DNA of 64,000 nt from Caulobacter sp. NIBR2454. Its GTDB lineage: Bacteria; Pseudomonadota; Alphaproteobacteria; Caulobacterales; Caulobacteraceae. Positions 46,388 through 57,104 of this stretch are shown in pieces. The stretch is taken from the NCBI RefSeq assembly GCF_027474405.1, contig NZ_CP114871.1:868001-932000 (forward strand). Direction: 5' to 3'. The position numbers and the translations under genes were made by a program. The notes beneath the pieces are model-generated. The model was not told the origin of the DNA. It was given only the letters and a program-made list of their open reading frames with translations, and did no database searches. Each line of letters begins with the position of its first letter. Positions within the stretch are counted from its first letter, which is position 1.

Positions 46388-46843
46388 ATGCCGATCAATC
46401 TGACCATCAACGGAAGCCGCAAGTCGGTGGATGTAGAGGGCGACACGCCCCTGCTTTGGGTGCTGCGCGACAAGCTAGACATGGTCGGCACCAAGTTCGG
46501 CTGCGGCGTCGGCCAATGCGGCGCCTGCACCGTCCATATCGATGGCCAGCCCGTGCGCGCTTGCCTGACGCCCGTCGAGAGCGTGGGCGAGGCCAAGATC
46601 ACCACGATCGAAGGCATCGGCTCGGCCGCTGTCGGCAAGAAGCTGCAGCAGGCCTGGATCGAGCATGACGTGCCGCAGTGCGGCTACTGCCAGGCCGGTC
46701 AGATCATGAGCGCGGCCGCTCTGCTGGCGACGACGCCCAAGCCGACGGACGATGACATCGACGCCGCCATGAACGGCAACCTGTGCCGCTGCGCCACCTA
46801 TCTGCGCATCAAGGCGGCTATCAAGCAGGCGGCGGGAGTCTGA
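46388..46843 (+). CDS. (2Fe-2S)-binding subunit of molybdenum hydroxylase (IorA type)
   Basis: The 151-residue small subunit carries two [2Fe-2S] clusters. The plant-ferredoxin-like cluster motif is [21 protein letters not shown] (about residues 38-58), and the second is CGYCQAGQ plus CRCATY (about residues 98-139). It passes electrons from the molybdenum subunit to the next gene's cytochrome. The layout matches isoquinoline 1-oxidoreductase alpha and aldehyde oxidoreductase small subunits. A GAGGGG site precedes the ATG. The large subunit starts 1 base after its stop. There is no signal peptide; it is probably exported in complex with the Tat-signal large subunit. Confidence 0.93.
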   Translation: MPINLTINGSRKSVDVEGDTPLLWVLRDKLDMVGTKFGCGVGQCGACTVHIDGQPVRACLTPVESVGEAKITTIEGIGSAAVGKKLQQAWIEHDVPQCGYCQAGQIMSAAALLATTPKPTDDDIDAAMNGNLCRCATYLRIKAAIKQAAGV

Positions 46844-46844
46844 C

Positions 46845-49046
46845 ATGGCTGACGGAAACATGCACACGCCCTCGCGCCGCGCCTTCCTCAAGGCGGGTGT
46901 AGCCGCCGGCGGCGGATTGATGCTGAGCTTCAAGCTGACCACCGCCTCGATGGCGGCCGGAAGCGGGACGCTCAACGCTTATGTGACCATCGGGACCGAC
47001 GGCATGGTCACCTTAGTCGCCAAGAACCCCGAGGTCGGCCAGGGGGTGAAGACCTCGCTTCCGCAGATCATCGCCGAAGAACTGGATGTCGCCTGGACGC
47101 AGGTGAAGGTCGAGATGGCTCGCACCGATCCCGACGCCTATGGCCGCCAGATCGCCGGCGGCAGCATGTCGACGCCGACCAACTGGGACACCCTGCGCCG
47201 CGTCGGTGCGGCGGGTCGCCAGATGCTGATCGCCGCGGCCGCCGCCGACTGGGGCGTGCCCGTTGGCGAATGCACCACGAATGAGGGTGTGGTCCTGCAC
47301 AAAGCCAGCAACCGCAAGGCCGCCTATGGCGCGCTTGCGGGCAAGGCGGCGGCTTTGCCGGCGCCGGACCTTAAGGCCGTCGCCCTGAAGGACCCCAAGG
47401 ACTTCAAGGTCATCGGCAAGGCCCTCACCGGCGTTGATAATCCCAAGATCGTCACGGGCCAGCCGCTGTTCGGCATCGACACCCGGCTGCCGGGAATGCT
47501 GTACGCCACCTATGCCAAGGCCCCGGTGTTCGGCGCCCAGGTGAAAAGCGCCGATCTCGCGGCCGCCAAGGCCGTGCCTGGTGTGCGGCACGCCTTCGTG
47601 GTTGAGGGCGCCCCGGTGGTCAACGGACGCATGGATGGCCTGCTGGGTGGCGTCGCTGTGGTTGCGGACACCTGGTGGGCGGCCCGCAAGGGGCGTGAAG
47701 CCCTGAACATCGTCTGGCAGGACCACCCGACCAGCGCCCAGAGCACGGCCGGCTTTGACGCGGAGGCCGCCAAGCTGTTCGCGTCTCCGTCGCACAAGAC
47801 GTTGATCAACGACGGCGACGCGCCCGCCGCCATCAAGGGCGCGGCCAAGGTGGTGAAGGCCTCGTACGCCTATCCCTTCGTGGCCCACGCGCCGTTGGAG
47901 CCGCAGAACTGCACGGCGTGGTTCAAGGACGGCAAGATGGAGATCTGGGCCCCGACCCAGCTTCCTCAGCCCGGCCGCGTTCAGGTCGCCCAGATGCTGG
48001 GCGTCGATCCGTCGGCGGTCACTGTCCACATGATCCGCGGCGGCGGCGGTTTCGGCCGTCGTCTGATGAACGACTACATGATCGAGGCGGCGCGTATCGC
48101 CAAGGACGTTCCCGCACCGGTCCAACTGATCTGGACCCGTGAAGATGACATGCAGCACGACTTCTATCGCTGCGCCGGCTACCACAATTTCGAGGCGGGT
48201 CTCGACGCCAGCGGCAAGCTGACGGCGTGGCGCGAACACTTCGTCACCTTCGGAACGGGGGAGGCGGTCAGCGCCGGCGCCGACCTGCACCTGAACCAGT
48301 TTCCGAACAAGTACCTGGCCGACTACAAGGTCGAGCGTTCCATCATGCAGTCGGGAATTCCCACCGGCTGGCTAAGGGCGCCGGGCAGCAACGCCTTCGC
48401 CTTCGTGCATCAGGGTTTCCTGGATGAGCTGGCCGAGGCGGCGGGCAGGGATGCGGTCGAGTTCCGCATCGAACTGCTGTCGCGTACGCCCGAGGTCGTA
48501 TTCAACCCTCAGCAGACCTTCGTCTCCAAGCGGATGATCGATGTCCTGAAGCTGGTCGCCGAGAAAGCAGACTGGGCGGGCAAGAGCCGCAAGGGCGCTC
48601 TGCCCAAGGGTACGGGTGTCGGCGTCGCCTTCTACTACAGCCATCTGGGCTACTTCGCCGAAGTGGTGCAGGCGACGGTCAAGGACGGCGCCTTCAAGGT
48701 CGATAAGGTCTGGGTCGGCGCCGACGTTGGCGCACACATCGTCAATCCCAGCGGCGCCCTGAACCAGGTGCAAGGGTCGGTGCTGGACGGCATCAGCCAG
48801 GCCATGCAGGCGATCACGATCGAAGGCGGCGCGGCCGTGCAGAGCAACTTCCACGACTTCCCCCTCCTGCGCCATGCGGACTCGCCGGAGGTGGAGGTGC
48901 ATTTCCTGAAGACCGACTATCCGCCCACGGGCCTGGGCGAGCCGGCCTTGCCGCCGGTCATTCCGGCGCTGTGCGGAGCGATCTACGCCGCTACGGGCAA
49001 GCGCATCCGCAAGCTGCCCATCGATGTCGAACTGCTGAAGGCGTGA
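46845..49046 (+). CDS. Molybdopterin-binding subunit of aldehyde/isoquinoline-type hydroxylase (IorB type)
   Basis: The 733-residue large subunit holds the molybdenum cofactor (cytosine dinucleotide form is usual) and hydroxylates aldehydes or N-heterocycles. It has a twin-arginine signal, SRRAFLKAG at residues 10-18, so it should act in the periplasm. Family motifs include [20 protein letters not shown], the GGGGFGRR segment (about residue 398-405), and [23 protein letters not shown] near the C-terminus with the catalytic Glu. With IorA-type and cytochrome c partners on either side it makes a periplasmic dehydrogenase that feeds the respiratory chain. The substrate is unknown. Confidence 0.93.
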   Translation: MADGNMHTPSRRAFLKAGVAAGGGLMLSFKLTTASMAAGSGTLNAYVTIGTDGMVTLVAKNPEVGQGVKTSLPQIIAEELDVAWTQVKVEMARTDPDAYGRQIAGGSMSTPTNWDTLRRVGAAGRQMLIAAAAADWGVPVGECTTNEGVVLHKASNRKAAYGALAGKAAALPAPDLKAVALKDPKDFKVIGKALTGVDNPKIVTGQPLFGIDTRLPGMLYATYAKAPVFGAQVKSADLAAAKAVPGVRHAFVVEGAPVVNGRMDGLLGGVAVVADTWWAARKGREALNIVWQDHPTSAQSTAGFDAEAAKLFASPSHKTLINDGDAPAAIKGAAKVVKASYAYPFVAHAPLEPQNCTAWFKDGKMEIWAPTQLPQPGRVQVAQMLGVDPSAVTVHMIRGGGGFGRRLMNDYMIEAARIAKDVPAPVQLIWTREDDMQHDFYRCAGYHNFEAGLDASGKLTAWREHFVTFGTGEAVSAGADLHLNQFPNKYLADYKVERSIMQSGIPTGWLRAPGSNAFAFVHQGFLDELAEAAGRDAVEFRIELLSRTPEVVFNPQQTFVSKRMIDVLKLVAEKADWAGKSRKGALPKGTGVGVAFYYSHLGYFAEVVQATVKDGAFKVDKVWVGADVGAHIVNPSGALNQVQGSVLDGISQAMQAITIEGGAAVQSNFHDFPLLRHADSPEVEVHFLKTDYPPTGLGEPALPPVIPALCGAIYAATGKRIRKLPIDVELLKA

Positions 49047-49048
49047 GC

Positions 49049-49417
49049 ATGATCCATCTTCGTCTTCCGGCGGCCGGTGTACTGGCGGCCAGCCTGTTGT
49101 TCGCCGCTCCGGCCTTGGCGGCTGGCGATGCCGTGAAGGGCAAGGCGGTGTTCGCCCGTTGCGTCGCCTGCCACAAGGCGACATCCGGCCCCATGGGGCC
49201 GTCCCTCAATGGGGTCGTGGGCCGCAAGGCGGGCGTCGCGCCGGGCTTCAGGTATTCCAAGGCCATGACCGCCTCGGGCAAGACCTGGTCCGAAGCGGAG
49301 CTGGACGGGTTCTTGGCCGCGCCGGCGAAATCGGTCCCGGGCACATCGATGTTCATCAACCTGTCCAACGCCGCGGACCGGTCCAACGTCATCGCCTATC
49401 TCGCTACAGTGAAGTAA
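49049..49417 (+). CDS. Class I cytochrome c, electron acceptor of the hydroxylase
   Basis: The 122-residue protein has a Sec signal (ending PALAA), one haem c motif CVACH (about residues 38-42, in RCVACHKATSGPMGPSLNGVVGR) and a likely axial Met in PGTSMFINLSN. It resembles the small cytochrome c550/c2 group. The ATG at 49049 is 2 bases past the upstream stop, so it is translated with the molybdenum hydroxylase and probably accepts its electrons in the periplasm. Between this gene and the TonB-dependent receptor lies a 228-base spacer with the LacI-like operator. Confidence 0.93.
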   Translation: MIHLRLPAAGVLAASLLFAAPALAAGDAVKGKAVFARCVACHKATSGPMGPSLNGVVGRKAGVAPGFRYSKAMTASGKTWSEAELDGFLAAPAKSVPGTSMFINLSNAADRSNVIAYLATVK

Positions 49418-49548
49418 AGCGGTCCGCAAAAGGCGCCAATTTTTGACGATAAAGTACAAAATCAGCATTGGATAATGCGGGTTTTGGATCAAAGGCTTGC
49501 GGAAATCTGAAAAACTGCCAATAAACGCTTCAGGTGCCGGACAAAAAA

Positions 49549-49564
49549 ATGACACCGGTATCAT
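49549..49564. promoter_or_regulatory. LacI-type operator upstream of the second TonB-dependent receptor
   Basis: ATGACACCGGTATCAT is a 16-base palindrome with one mismatched pair, centred on CG. Palindromes of this form are typical LacI-family operators near carbohydrate-related TonB-dependent receptors in Caulobacter and Xanthomonas. It lies 82 bases upstream of the receptor start. No LacI gene is in this window, so the regulator would act from elsewhere. Confidence 0.65.
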
Positions 49565-49645
49565 AGGAAGCGCCTATCTGCTGAGAGCCGCGGTTTAGAC
49601 GGCTGCGACCTTTTTGTGGGTCGGCGCAGAACCTTGGAGGGGAAG

Positions 49646-52405
49646 ATGAAGAAAGCTCACACGAGCTTGCGCCTCGGCGCGTCCGTTACCGCTTTGACCG
49701 TCGCGATGATCGCCGGTCAGGCACAAGCCCAAGACACCGCCGGCGCCGATGAAGTCGAAGCCGTCGTCGTCACCGGCTTCCGTAGCAGCCTGGACAAGGC
49801 TCTGAACGTCAAACGCGCTGAAGCCGCCGCCGTGGACTCGATCCTGGCGGAAGACATCGGCAAGTTCCCGGACCTCAACCTGTCGGAATCCATCCAGCGT
49901 ATCCCGGGTGTGGCCATTGCCCGTGACGGTGGTGAAGGTCGCCAAATCTCGGTTCGGGGCCTTGGTCCGCAGTTCACCCGCGTCCGCATCAATGGCATGG
50001 AAGCTCTGACGACTGTCGGTTCGGCCGACTCCTCGGGCGGCACCAACCGTGGCCGTTCGTTCGACTTCAACGTCTTCGCCTCGGATCTCTTCAACTCGAT
50101 CACGGTCCGCAAGACCGCCGAGGCCTCGACCGAGGAAGGTTCGCTAGGCGCGACCGTCGATCTGCGCACCGCGCGCCCGTTTGACTATAGCGGCTTCAAG
50201 ATCGCTGCGTCGGCCCTGGCCGGCTACAACGACTTGTCTGAAAATGTCAGCCCGCGCACGGCGCTGATGATCTCCAACACCTGGCGTGACGACACCTTCG
50301 GCGCCCTGATTTCGGTGGCCTACAGCGAACGCAAGCTGATCGAAGAGGGGGCCAGCACTGTGCGCTGGGCGCGCGGCAGCGCCTTTGCTCCGGGTTTCCA
50401 GTCGTCTACGGCGCCGGGCATCACCCTGGCCCAGGCGAATGCGGCCTTTCACCCGCGCTTCCCGCGCTTTGACGTGTTCAACAGCGAGAACAAGCGTCTG
50501 GGCGTAACGGGCGCCCTGCAGTGGCGTCCGACCGACCGTACTTTGATCACCTTCGATGCTCTGTACGCCGACTTCGACCAAACGCGTGAAGAACAGTACC
50601 TCGAAGCTCCTGTGTTCAGCACGAGCGGCGTCAACGGCATGGGCGACGTGGACCTGCTGTCGGGCGTGATCAACGGCGACAACACCCTGATCTCGGGGAC
50701 CTTCAACGACGTCGATCTGCGGACCGAGAACCGCTTCGACAAGATGTCGACCGAGTTCACCCAGTTCACCCTGTCGGGCGAGCACGAGCTGACTGACAAG
50801 ATCAAACTCTCGGGCGTCGTCGGCCATTCGGTCTCGGATCACAAGAACCCGATCCAGACCACGGTCATCTTCGACCAGCTGAACGTCGACGGTTATTCGT
50901 ACGACTTCACCAGCCGCATGCCGACGATCGGCTATGGCAACGCGAACTTGACCACGCCTGACGCCTGGACCCTGACCCAAATCCGCATGCGTCCGCAGTT
51001 CGCCAAGAACACATACGACACCGTTCAGGGCGACGTGAGCTACCAGCTGAACGAGACCTTCAAGTTCAGCGCCGGCGTCAGCTGGAAGAAGTATGAGTTC
51101 GAGACCAGCGAGCTGCGCCGTTCGAACGGCACGACCGCGAATCTGGAGACCTCAATCCCGGCGGCTCTGGCCGCGCTGTCGCGCAGCAGCTTCAGCAAGG
51201 TCGTCAACCTAGGCGGGACCAACACGGTCATCCCCGACTATTTTGCGGCGGTGAACGCGCTGAACCTGAACGATCCCAGCCTCTTCCGTCTGGGTTCGGA
51301 ACCGGCGCTCGGCAATAACCGCGGCGTGGCCGAAGAGTCGACCGGCGCCTATGTGCAGGCCGACTTCGACACCCTGATCGCCGACATGCCGCTGCGCGGC
51401 AATTTTGGCGTCCGTTATGTCGAGACCAAGCAAGACTCTACTGGCTTCTCGTCGGTCAGCGGAACGCCGGTCGCCGCCACCGCTGGTCAGAAGTACGACG
51501 ACACCCTGCCTTCTATGAACATCGTGTTCGAGCCGCGTGAGAACTTCCTCATCCGCTTCGGCGCGGCCAAGGTCATGGCGCGTTCGGATCTCGGCAGCCT
51601 GACGCCGGGCTCGACCGTCACCGTGTCGGGTAACGGCTTCGCGGCCAGCGCCGGGAACCCAGCCCTCCAGCCCTTCCGCGCCAAGAGCTACGATCTGGCG
51701 TTCGAATGGTACTTCAATCGCGGGGCGCTGCTGTCGCTGGCCCTGTTCAAGAAGGACATCGAAACGCTGGTCCAGACCCAGCAACTGGCCAATGTGCCCT
51801 TCAGCGGCAATCCGTTCGGGTTGCCCGACAGCGTCGCCACCGCGGCTTGCGGATCGCGTCCGGCCACGGAATGCGCAGCCACACTGCCGATCTGGAGCTT
51901 CACCACGCCGGTCAACACCGATGGCGCGGACCTGAAGGGTCTGGAGATCAACTACCAGCAGCCGTTCACTTTCCTGCCTGGCCCGCTTAGCAAGATGGGC
52001 GCGCTGCTGAACTACACCTACGTGAAGTCGGACGTGGACTATGTGAACGGCCAAGGCGTGGTTGTGGCTTCAGGCGACCTGACCGGTCTGTCGCGCAACA
52101 GCTACAACGCCACTCTGTATTACGAAGACAGCAAGATCAGCGCCCGCGTCTCGGCCGCCTACCGCGACAAGTACCTGACTCGCGTTCCTGGTCAGGAAGC
52201 GGGTACGTCGTTCGACGGGACGAACGAGACGTTTAACGTCGACGCCTCCGTCCAATACACGCTGAACGATAAGATCAAGCTGACCCTGGAAGGCGTGAAT
52301 CTGACCGACGAGTACTCGGATCAATTCAATGACTCCACCAACCGCATGACCGTGTATCACCACACCGGTCGCGAAATCCTGGTGGGGGTCCGCTACACCT
52401 TCTGA
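49646..52405 (+). CDS. TonB-dependent receptor, Xanthomonas/Caulobacter type (TIGR01782-like)
   Basis: The 919-residue protein starts at the ATG at 49646 behind GGAGGGG. It has a signal peptide (ending AGQAQAQ), the N-terminal signature VEAVVVTGFRSSLDKALNVKR, a plug with AEDIGKFPDLNLSESIQRIPGV and RQISVRGLGPQFTRVRINGM, and a barrel ending in terminal Phe (EILVGVRYTF). This signature marks the large receptor group expanded in Caulobacter and Xanthomonas, often for sugars or oligosaccharides. The LacI-like palindrome upstream supports carbohydrate control. The substrate is not known, and a strong terminator makes it a single-gene unit. Confidence 0.94.
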   Translation: MKKAHTSLRLGASVTALTVAMIAGQAQAQDTAGADEVEAVVVTGFRSSLDKALNVKRAEAAAVDSILAEDIGKFPDLNLSESIQRIPGVAIARDGGEGRQISVRGLGPQFTRVRINGMEALTTVGSADSSGGTNRGRSFDFNVFASDLFNSITVRKTAEASTEEGSLGATVDLRTARPFDYSGFKIAASALAGYNDLSENVSPRTALMISNTWRDDTFGALISVAYSERKLIEEGASTVRWARGSAFAPGFQSSTAPGITLAQANAAFHPRFPRFDVFNSENKRLGVTGALQWRPTDRTLITFDALYADFDQTREEQYLEAPVFSTSGVNGMGDVDLLSGVINGDNTLISGTFNDVDLRTENRFDKMSTEFTQFTLSGEHELTDKIKLSGVVGHSVSDHKNPIQTTVIFDQLNVDGYSYDFTSRMPTIGYGNANLTTPDAWTLTQIRMRPQFAKNTYDTVQGDVSYQLNETFKFSAGVSWKKYEFETSELRRSNGTTANLETSIPAALAALSRSSFSKVVNLGGTNTVIPDYFAAVNALNLNDPSLFRLGSEPALGNNRGVAEESTGAYVQADFDTLIADMPLRGNFGVRYVETKQDSTGFSSVSGTPVAATAGQKYDDTLPSMNIVFEPRENFLIRFGAAKVMARSDLGSLTPGSTVTVSGNGFAASAGNPALQPFRAKSYDLAFEWYFNRGALLSLALFKKDIETLVQTQQLANVPFSGNPFGLPDSVATAACGSRPATECAATLPIWSFTTPVNTDGADLKGLEINYQQPFTFLPGPLSKMGALLNYTYVKSDVDYVNGQGVVVASGDLTGLSRNSYNATLYYEDSKISARVSAAYRDKYLTRVPGQEAGTSFDGTNETFNVDASVQYTLNDKIKLTLEGVNLTDEYSDQFNDSTNRMTVYHHTGREILVGVRYTF

Positions 52406-52428
52406 TCGACCGCGAGGTCTGAGAGACG

Positions 52429-52460
52429 AGGAGCGCCGGAGTGATCCGGCGCTCCTTTTT
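52429..52460 (+). terminator. Intrinsic terminator after the second TonB-dependent receptor
   Basis: A 12-bp perfect stem (AGGAGCGCCGGA with TCCGGCGCTCCT) closes a GTGA tetraloop and is followed by TTTTT. It separates the receptor from the convergent hutH. Confidence 0.93.
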
Positions 52461-52469
52461 CGTTGGGTT

Positions 52470-54008
52470 CTACTTCAGGCAGTCCAGCGGGGCGGGCCAG
52501 TCGATATCGACCAGCAGGGCCCCGGACCGGACCAGGGCGCCGCCGCGCTCCAAGTCATCGGCCCAGTAGCGGTCTTGGTCGTAGTGATCGACCTTTTCGC
52601 GAACCAGCGCATGCGCCGCCTCGATCGCCGCCGACGACTTCAGCGGACGATGGAAGTCCAGGCCCTGGGCGGCGGCCAGGACCTCGATACCCACGATGGT
52701 GGAGGTGTTCCAGGCCATGTCCGACAGGCGGCGCGCGCCGTGGGCGGCCATGCTGACATGGTCCTCCTGGTTGGCGCTGGTCGGGATGGTGTCGACGGAC
52801 GCCGGGTGGGCCAGGCCCTTGTTCTCCGACGCCAGGGCGGCGGCGGTGACCTGCGGGATCATGAAGCCGCTATTGAGCCCGCCGTCCTTGACCAGGAAGG
52901 CTGGCAGGCCGCCGCTCATCTTCGGATCCACCAGGATGGACAGGCGGCGTTCGGACAGGTTGCCGATCTCGCACAGGACCATGGCCAGCAGGTCGGCGGC
53001 GAAGGCCACCGGTTCGGCGTGGAAGTTGCCGCCCGACAGAGCCTCGGCCGGGTCGCTGAACACCAGCGGATTGTCGGTGACCGCATTGGCCTCGATGGTC
53101 AGGGTCTGGGCGGCGAAGCGAATGGCGTCCAGCGCCGCGCCCATCACCTGCGGCTGGCAGCGCAAGGAGTAGGGGTCTTGCACCCGGCTGCAGTCCACGT
53201 GGCTGTTGCGGATGTCGCTGCCGGCGATCAGATCGCGCAGCGCCTTGGCCACATCCTTCTGGCCCACATGACCGCGCACGGCGTGGATGCGCGGATCGAA
53301 GGGCGTATCGCTGCCCTTGAGCGCGTCCACGCTCATGCCGCCGGCCACCAGGGCCGAGCCGAACACGCGCAGGGTCTTGAACAGGCCCGACAGCGCCATG
53401 GCCGTGGACGCCTGGGTGCCGTTGATCAGGGCCAACCCCTCCTTGGGCGCCAGCTCCACCGGCGGCACGCCGGCCAGGCTCAGTCCCTCGGCGGCGGTCA
53501 TGATGTGGCCGCCACGGCGTACCTCGCCCACCCCCATCAGGACCGCGGACATGTGCGCCAGGGGCGCCAGATCGCCCGATGCGCCCACCGACCCCTTGGC
53601 CGGCACGCACGGATAGATCTCGTGCGCTAGCAGGGCGAGCATGGTGTCGACCACCTCCAGCCGCACGCCGGAGACCCCGGCCGACAGGCTCATCACCTTC
53701 AGCGCCATCATCAGGCGCACCCACTCGTCGGCCATGAACTCGCCGACGCCCGAGCAGTGCGACAGGATCAGGTTCTTCTGCAGCTGGGCCAGCTCGCCGT
53801 CGCCGATACGTTCGGAGGCCAGCAGGCCAAAGCCTGTGTTGATGCCATAGACGGTCTTGCCGCTGGCGACGATCGCTTCGACCGTCGCGGCGCTGGCGGC
53901 CATGCGCTCCCGCGCCGCCGCGTCCAGGGTCAGGCGCACTGGCCCGTCGTGGATCGCGCGCAGGTCGGCCAGGGTGAAGCCGGCTTCGGAAACGGTGAGG
54001 TCGATCAT
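52470..54008 (-). CDS. hutH: Histidine ammonia-lyase
   Basis: HutH deaminates L-histidine to urocanate, the first step of histidine use. The 512-residue protein has the MIO-forming Ala-Ser-Gly at residues 143-145 in [15 protein letters not shown], the typical N-terminal [12 protein letters not shown] (Tyr about residue 54) and the [16 protein letters not shown] segment. Its ATG overlaps the hutU stop by 4 bases (ATGA), so it is coupled to hutU and expressed from the HutC-controlled promoter at about 55713-55741. It ends next to the TonB-dependent receptor terminator. Confidence 0.98.
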   Translation of the reverse strand: MIDLTVSEAGFTLADLRAIHDGPVRLTLDAAARERMAASAATVEAIVASGKTVYGINTGFGLLASERIGDGELAQLQKNLILSHCSGVGEFMADEWVRLMMALKVMSLSAGVSGVRLEVVDTMLALLAHEIYPCVPAKGSVGASGDLAPLAHMSAVLMGVGEVRRGGHIMTAAEGLSLAGVPPVELAPKEGLALINGTQASTAMALSGLFKTLRVFGSALVAGGMSVDALKGSDTPFDPRIHAVRGHVGQKDVAKALRDLIAGSDIRNSHVDCSRVQDPYSLRCQPQVMGAALDAIRFAAQTLTIEANAVTDNPLVFSDPAEALSGGNFHAEPVAFAADLLAMVLCEIGNLSERRLSILVDPKMSGGLPAFLVKDGGLNSGFMIPQVTAAALASENKGLAHPASVDTIPTSANQEDHVSMAAHGARRLSDMAWNTSTIVGIEVLAAAQGLDFHRPLKSSAAIEAAHALVREKVDHYDQDRYWADDLERGGALVRSGALLVDIDWPAPLDCLK

Positions 54009-55681
54009 CGGGTCAGCATCGGCAGGTGAAGGTTGTTGGTCCGGGCACAGTCGATGGCGTCCTCATAGCCGGCGTCCGCGTGACGCATGACGCCGGTGGC
54101 CGGGTCGTTCCACAGGACGCGGGCGATGCGTTTGGCGGCGGCCTCGGTGCCATCGCAGACGATGACGACGCCAGAGTGCTGCGAATAGCCCATGCCGACC
54201 CCGCCGCCGTGGTGCAGCGACACCCAGGTCGCGCCACCCGCCACGTTGAGCATGGCGTTCAGCAACGGCCAGTCCGACACCGCGTCGGAGCCGTCCTTCA
54301 TAGCCTCGGTTTCGCGATTGGGACTGGCGACCGAGCCGCTATCCAGATGGTCGCGGCCGATGACCACGGGGGCCGACAGCTCGCCGCTGGCCACCATCTC
54401 GTTGAAGGCCAGGCCCAGCTTGTCCCGCAGGCCCAGGCCCACCCAGCAGATGCGGGCCGGCAGGCCCTGGAACTGGATCTTCTCGCCAGCCATGTCGAGC
54501 CAGCGGTGCAGGTGCGGATCGTCGGGGATCAACTCCTTCACCTTGGCGTCGGTCTTGCGGATGTCCTCGGGATCACCGGACAGGGCGGCCCAGCGGAACG
54601 GACCGACGCCGCGGCAGAACAGCGGGCGGATATAGGCGGGCACGAAGCCGGGGAAGTCGAAGGCGTTCTCGACCCCCGCGTCCTTGGCCTCCTGGCGGAT
54701 GTTGTTGCCATAGTCGAAGGTCGGCACGCCCATTTCGTGGAAGGCCAACATGGCCTTCACATGCTGCGCCATGCTGGCGCGGGCGTCGGCGCGCACGGCG
54801 GTCGGATCGCTGATCTTGCGCTCGGCCCACTGCTCCAGGCTCCAGCCGGCGGGCAGGTAACCGTTCGCCGGATCGTGGGCGCTGGTCTGGTCGGTGACGG
54901 CGTCCGGCCGCACGCCACGGCGCAGCAGCTCGGGCAGGACCTCGGCGGCGTTGCCCAACAGGCCGACCGAGACCGCCTCGCCCTTGGCCGTCGCGTCCGT
55001 GATGATCGCCAGCGCCTCGTCCAGCGTATTGGCCGCGCGGTCGAGATAGCCCGTCTCCAAGCGCTTTTCGATGCGGCTGGGCTGGCACTCGATGGCCAGG
55101 ATGGATGCGCCGGCCATGGTCGCGGCCAGGGTCTGGGCGCCGCCCATGCCGCCGAGGCCGGCGGTCAGAATCCAGCGGCCGGTTAGGTCGCCGGCATAGT
55201 GCTGGCGGCCCATCTCCACGAAGGTCTCGTAGGTTCCCTGAACGATGCCCTGGCTGCCGATGTAGATCCACGATCCGGCCGTCATCTGGCCGTACATCAT
55301 CAGACCCTTGCGATCGAGTTCGCCAAAATGCTCCCAGGTCGCCCACTTGGGCACCAGGTTGGAGTTGGCCAGCAGCACGCGGGGCACGTCGGCATGGGTG
55401 CGGAACACGCCCACCGGCTTGCCCGACTGGATCAGCAGGGTCTCGTCGTCCTCCAGGACTTTGAGCGTCTCGACGATGCGGTCGAAGCTGTCCCAGTCGC
55501 GGGCGGCGCGGCCAATGCCGCCATAGACCACCAACTCGTCCGGGTTCTCGGCCACTTCGGGATCGAGGTTGTTCATCAGCATACGCAGCGGCGCCTCGGT
55601 CAGCCACGACTTGGCGTTCAGCTGCGGGCCGCGGGGGGCGGTCACCCGGCGGGCGTTTGCGAAGCGGGCGGGCGCGTTCAT
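54005..55681 (-). CDS. hutU: Urocanate hydratase
   Basis: HutU hydrates urocanate to imidazolonepropionate, using tightly bound NAD+. I start at the ATG at 55681, which has GGAG upstream and begins the conserved chain, giving 558 residues. Landmarks are [47 protein letters not shown] (NAD-binding, about residue 175), [11 protein letters not shown], and the C-terminal [20 protein letters not shown]. It is the first gene of the hutU-hutH unit. Its promoter and HutC operator overlap the 3' end of hutF. Confidence 0.98.
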   Translation of the reverse strand: MNAPARFANARRVTAPRGPQLNAKSWLTEAPLRMLMNNLDPEVAENPDELVVYGGIGRAARDWDSFDRIVETLKVLEDDETLLIQSGKPVGVFRTHADVPRVLLANSNLVPKWATWEHFGELDRKGLMMYGQMTAGSWIYIGSQGIVQGTYETFVEMGRQHYAGDLTGRWILTAGLGGMGGAQTLAATMAGASILAIECQPSRIEKRLETGYLDRAANTLDEALAIITDATAKGEAVSVGLLGNAAEVLPELLRRGVRPDAVTDQTSAHDPANGYLPAGWSLEQWAERKISDPTAVRADARASMAQHVKAMLAFHEMGVPTFDYGNNIRQEAKDAGVENAFDFPGFVPAYIRPLFCRGVGPFRWAALSGDPEDIRKTDAKVKELIPDDPHLHRWLDMAGEKIQFQGLPARICWVGLGLRDKLGLAFNEMVASGELSAPVVIGRDHLDSGSVASPNRETEAMKDGSDAVSDWPLLNAMLNVAGGATWVSLHHGGGVGMGYSQHSGVVIVCDGTEAAAKRIARVLWNDPATGVMRHADAGYEDAIDCARTNNLHLPMLTR

Positions 55682-55712
55682 CTTAAATCTCCGCTGGGTG
55701 GTCTGGGTCTCG

Positions 55713-55741
55713 AAGCTAGAAATGTATATACAAGCTGTCAA
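55713..55741 (-). promoter_or_regulatory. hutUH promoter with HutC operator between the -35 and -10 boxes
   Basis: On the minus strand TTGACA (55741-55736) and TAGCTT (55718-55713) are 17 bases apart. The perfect palindrome TGTATATACA (55723-55732) sits between them, matching known HutC sites. A repressor bound there would block polymerase. The -35 box overlaps the hutF stop codon. Confidence 0.78.
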
Positions 55742-57069
55742 ACGGACTTCAGGCGGCTGATCGCCGCGCGATAGGCGTCGGCGATCTCGTCCTCGCGGCC
55801 ATGCCGTCCGCCGATGATCCGCCAGACCCCACCGACCATCACGTCCTTCACCGGATCGGCGAAGCCGCCGAACACCCAGGCGTCCAGCACGTTGTCGCCC
55901 TCGCGGCCGAACAGGGCGGCGGCGTCGGTGTCCAGCACCACGATGTCGGCGCGCGTGCCCGGGGCGATGACGCCTGTCGCCCGGCCACTCGACCGCGCAC
56001 CTCCGGCTGCGGCGGCTTTGTGCAGGCGCACTCCGGTATGAGGCTCGCCCACGCTGGACAGCACATTGCGCTCGCCCGTGATCAGCCGCTGTCCATATTC
56101 GAGGAGGCGCAGTTCTTCGGCCAGATTGACGCTCACATGGCTATCCGAGCCGATGGAGATCGAGCCGCTGGCGCTCAGATGAGCCTCGGCCGGAAAGACG
56201 CCGTCGCCCAGGTTCGCCTCTGTGGTGGGGCACAGCACGACGGTCGCGCCCGCCGCGCGGATTCCCGCCATCTCCGTCTCGACCACATGGGTGGCGTGAA
56301 CCAGGTTCCAGCGGCTGTCGACGGCGGCATTGGCCAGCAGCCATTCCACGGGCCGCGCGCCGGTCACCTCCAGACAGCGCTCCACCTCCTTGCGCTGCTC
56401 GGCGATGTGGATGTGGATGGGGCTGTCGCCTTCCAGCCCTGCGAGCAGTTGCGCCAAAGCCGCTGGCGGCACGGCGCGCAGGCTGTGAATCGCCGTTCCC
56501 ATCACGACGCCGTCGGCCTGCAGGTCGCCGCGCAGGCGCAGGAAGTCCTCGACCGAATGGACGAACCGCTTCTGTCCTTCGTTCGGGGCCGCGCCGCCGA
56601 AGTCGGAGGTCATGTACAGGGTCGGCAGCAGGGTCAGATCGATGCCCGTCCGCGCCGCCGCGTCGATCACGGCCTGGCCCATGGCCCGGCCGCCAATAGG
56701 CGCCTGGTGCAGGTAGTGGAACTCGCAGACGGCGGTGTAGCCGCCCTTCAGCATCTCCACATAGAGCTGGACGGCGATTGCGTTCAGGTCTTCGGGCGTG
56801 ATGGTGGCGGCGAGGCGGTACATGGCCTCGCGCCACGTCCAGAAGCTATCGCGTTCAGCCCCGCGATGCTCGGTCAGCCCGACCAGGGCGCGCTGGAAAG
56901 CGTGGCTATGGGCGTTGGCGACGCCGGGGACGGCCGCGCCCTTCACCGGCGTACCGACGCCGGGACTGTCGGGCGCCACATTGGTGATCAATCCAGCAGC
57001 GTCGATGCTCACCGCGACATCGCGGCGCCAACCCTCGGCGGTCAGCGCCTGCTCGTAGTTCCACTGCAT
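55738..57069 (-). CDS. hutF: Formimidoylglutamate deiminase
   Basis: HutF turns N-formimidoyl-L-glutamate into N-formyl-L-glutamate plus ammonia, which marks the five-step hut pathway. I start at the ATG at 57069 ([20 protein letters not shown]), giving 443 residues; the open frame to 58182 is antisense to hutI. The amidohydrolase metal-binding residues appear in [36 protein letters not shown] and [10 protein letters not shown]. The next enzyme, HutG (formylglutamate amidohydrolase), is not in the window. It is divergent from hutI. Confidence 0.95.
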   Translation of the reverse strand: MQWNYEQALTAEGWRRDVAVSIDAAGLITNVAPDSPGVGTPVKGAAVPGVANAHSHAFQRALVGLTEHRGAERDSFWTWREAMYRLAATITPEDLNAIAVQLYVEMLKGGYTAVCEFHYLHQAPIGGRAMGQAVIDAAARTGIDLTLLPTLYMTSDFGGAAPNEGQKRFVHSVEDFLRLRGDLQADGVVMGTAIHSLRAVPPAALAQLLAGLEGDSPIHIHIAEQRKEVERCLEVTGARPVEWLLANAAVDSRWNLVHATHVVETEMAGIRAAGATVVLCPTTEANLGDGVFPAEAHLSASGSISIGSDSHVSVNLAEELRLLEYGQRLITGERNVLSSVGEPHTGVRLHKAAAAGGARSSGRATGVIAPGTRADIVVLDTDAAALFGREGDNVLDAWVFGGFADPVKDVMVGGVWRIIGGRHGREDEIADAYRAAISRLKSV

Positions 57070-57090
57070 GGACGACCCACCAGAACCCTG

Positions 57091-57104
57091 CTTGTATAGA
57101 CAAG
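57091..57104. promoter_or_regulatory. HutC operator between divergent hutF and hutI
   Basis: CTTGTATAGACAAG is a near-perfect palindrome related to the TGTATATACA site before hutUH. It lies 21 bases before hutF and 28 bases before hutI, overlapping the probable -10 area of both (TATAGA or TATACA). One bound HutC could repress both directions, including hutC itself. Confidence 0.75.

Noticed and set aside
49418..49548. Promoter TTGACG (49443) with GATAAT (49471) before the second TonB-dependent receptor
   Set aside because: The spacing of 22 bases is too long for a standard housekeeping promoter.
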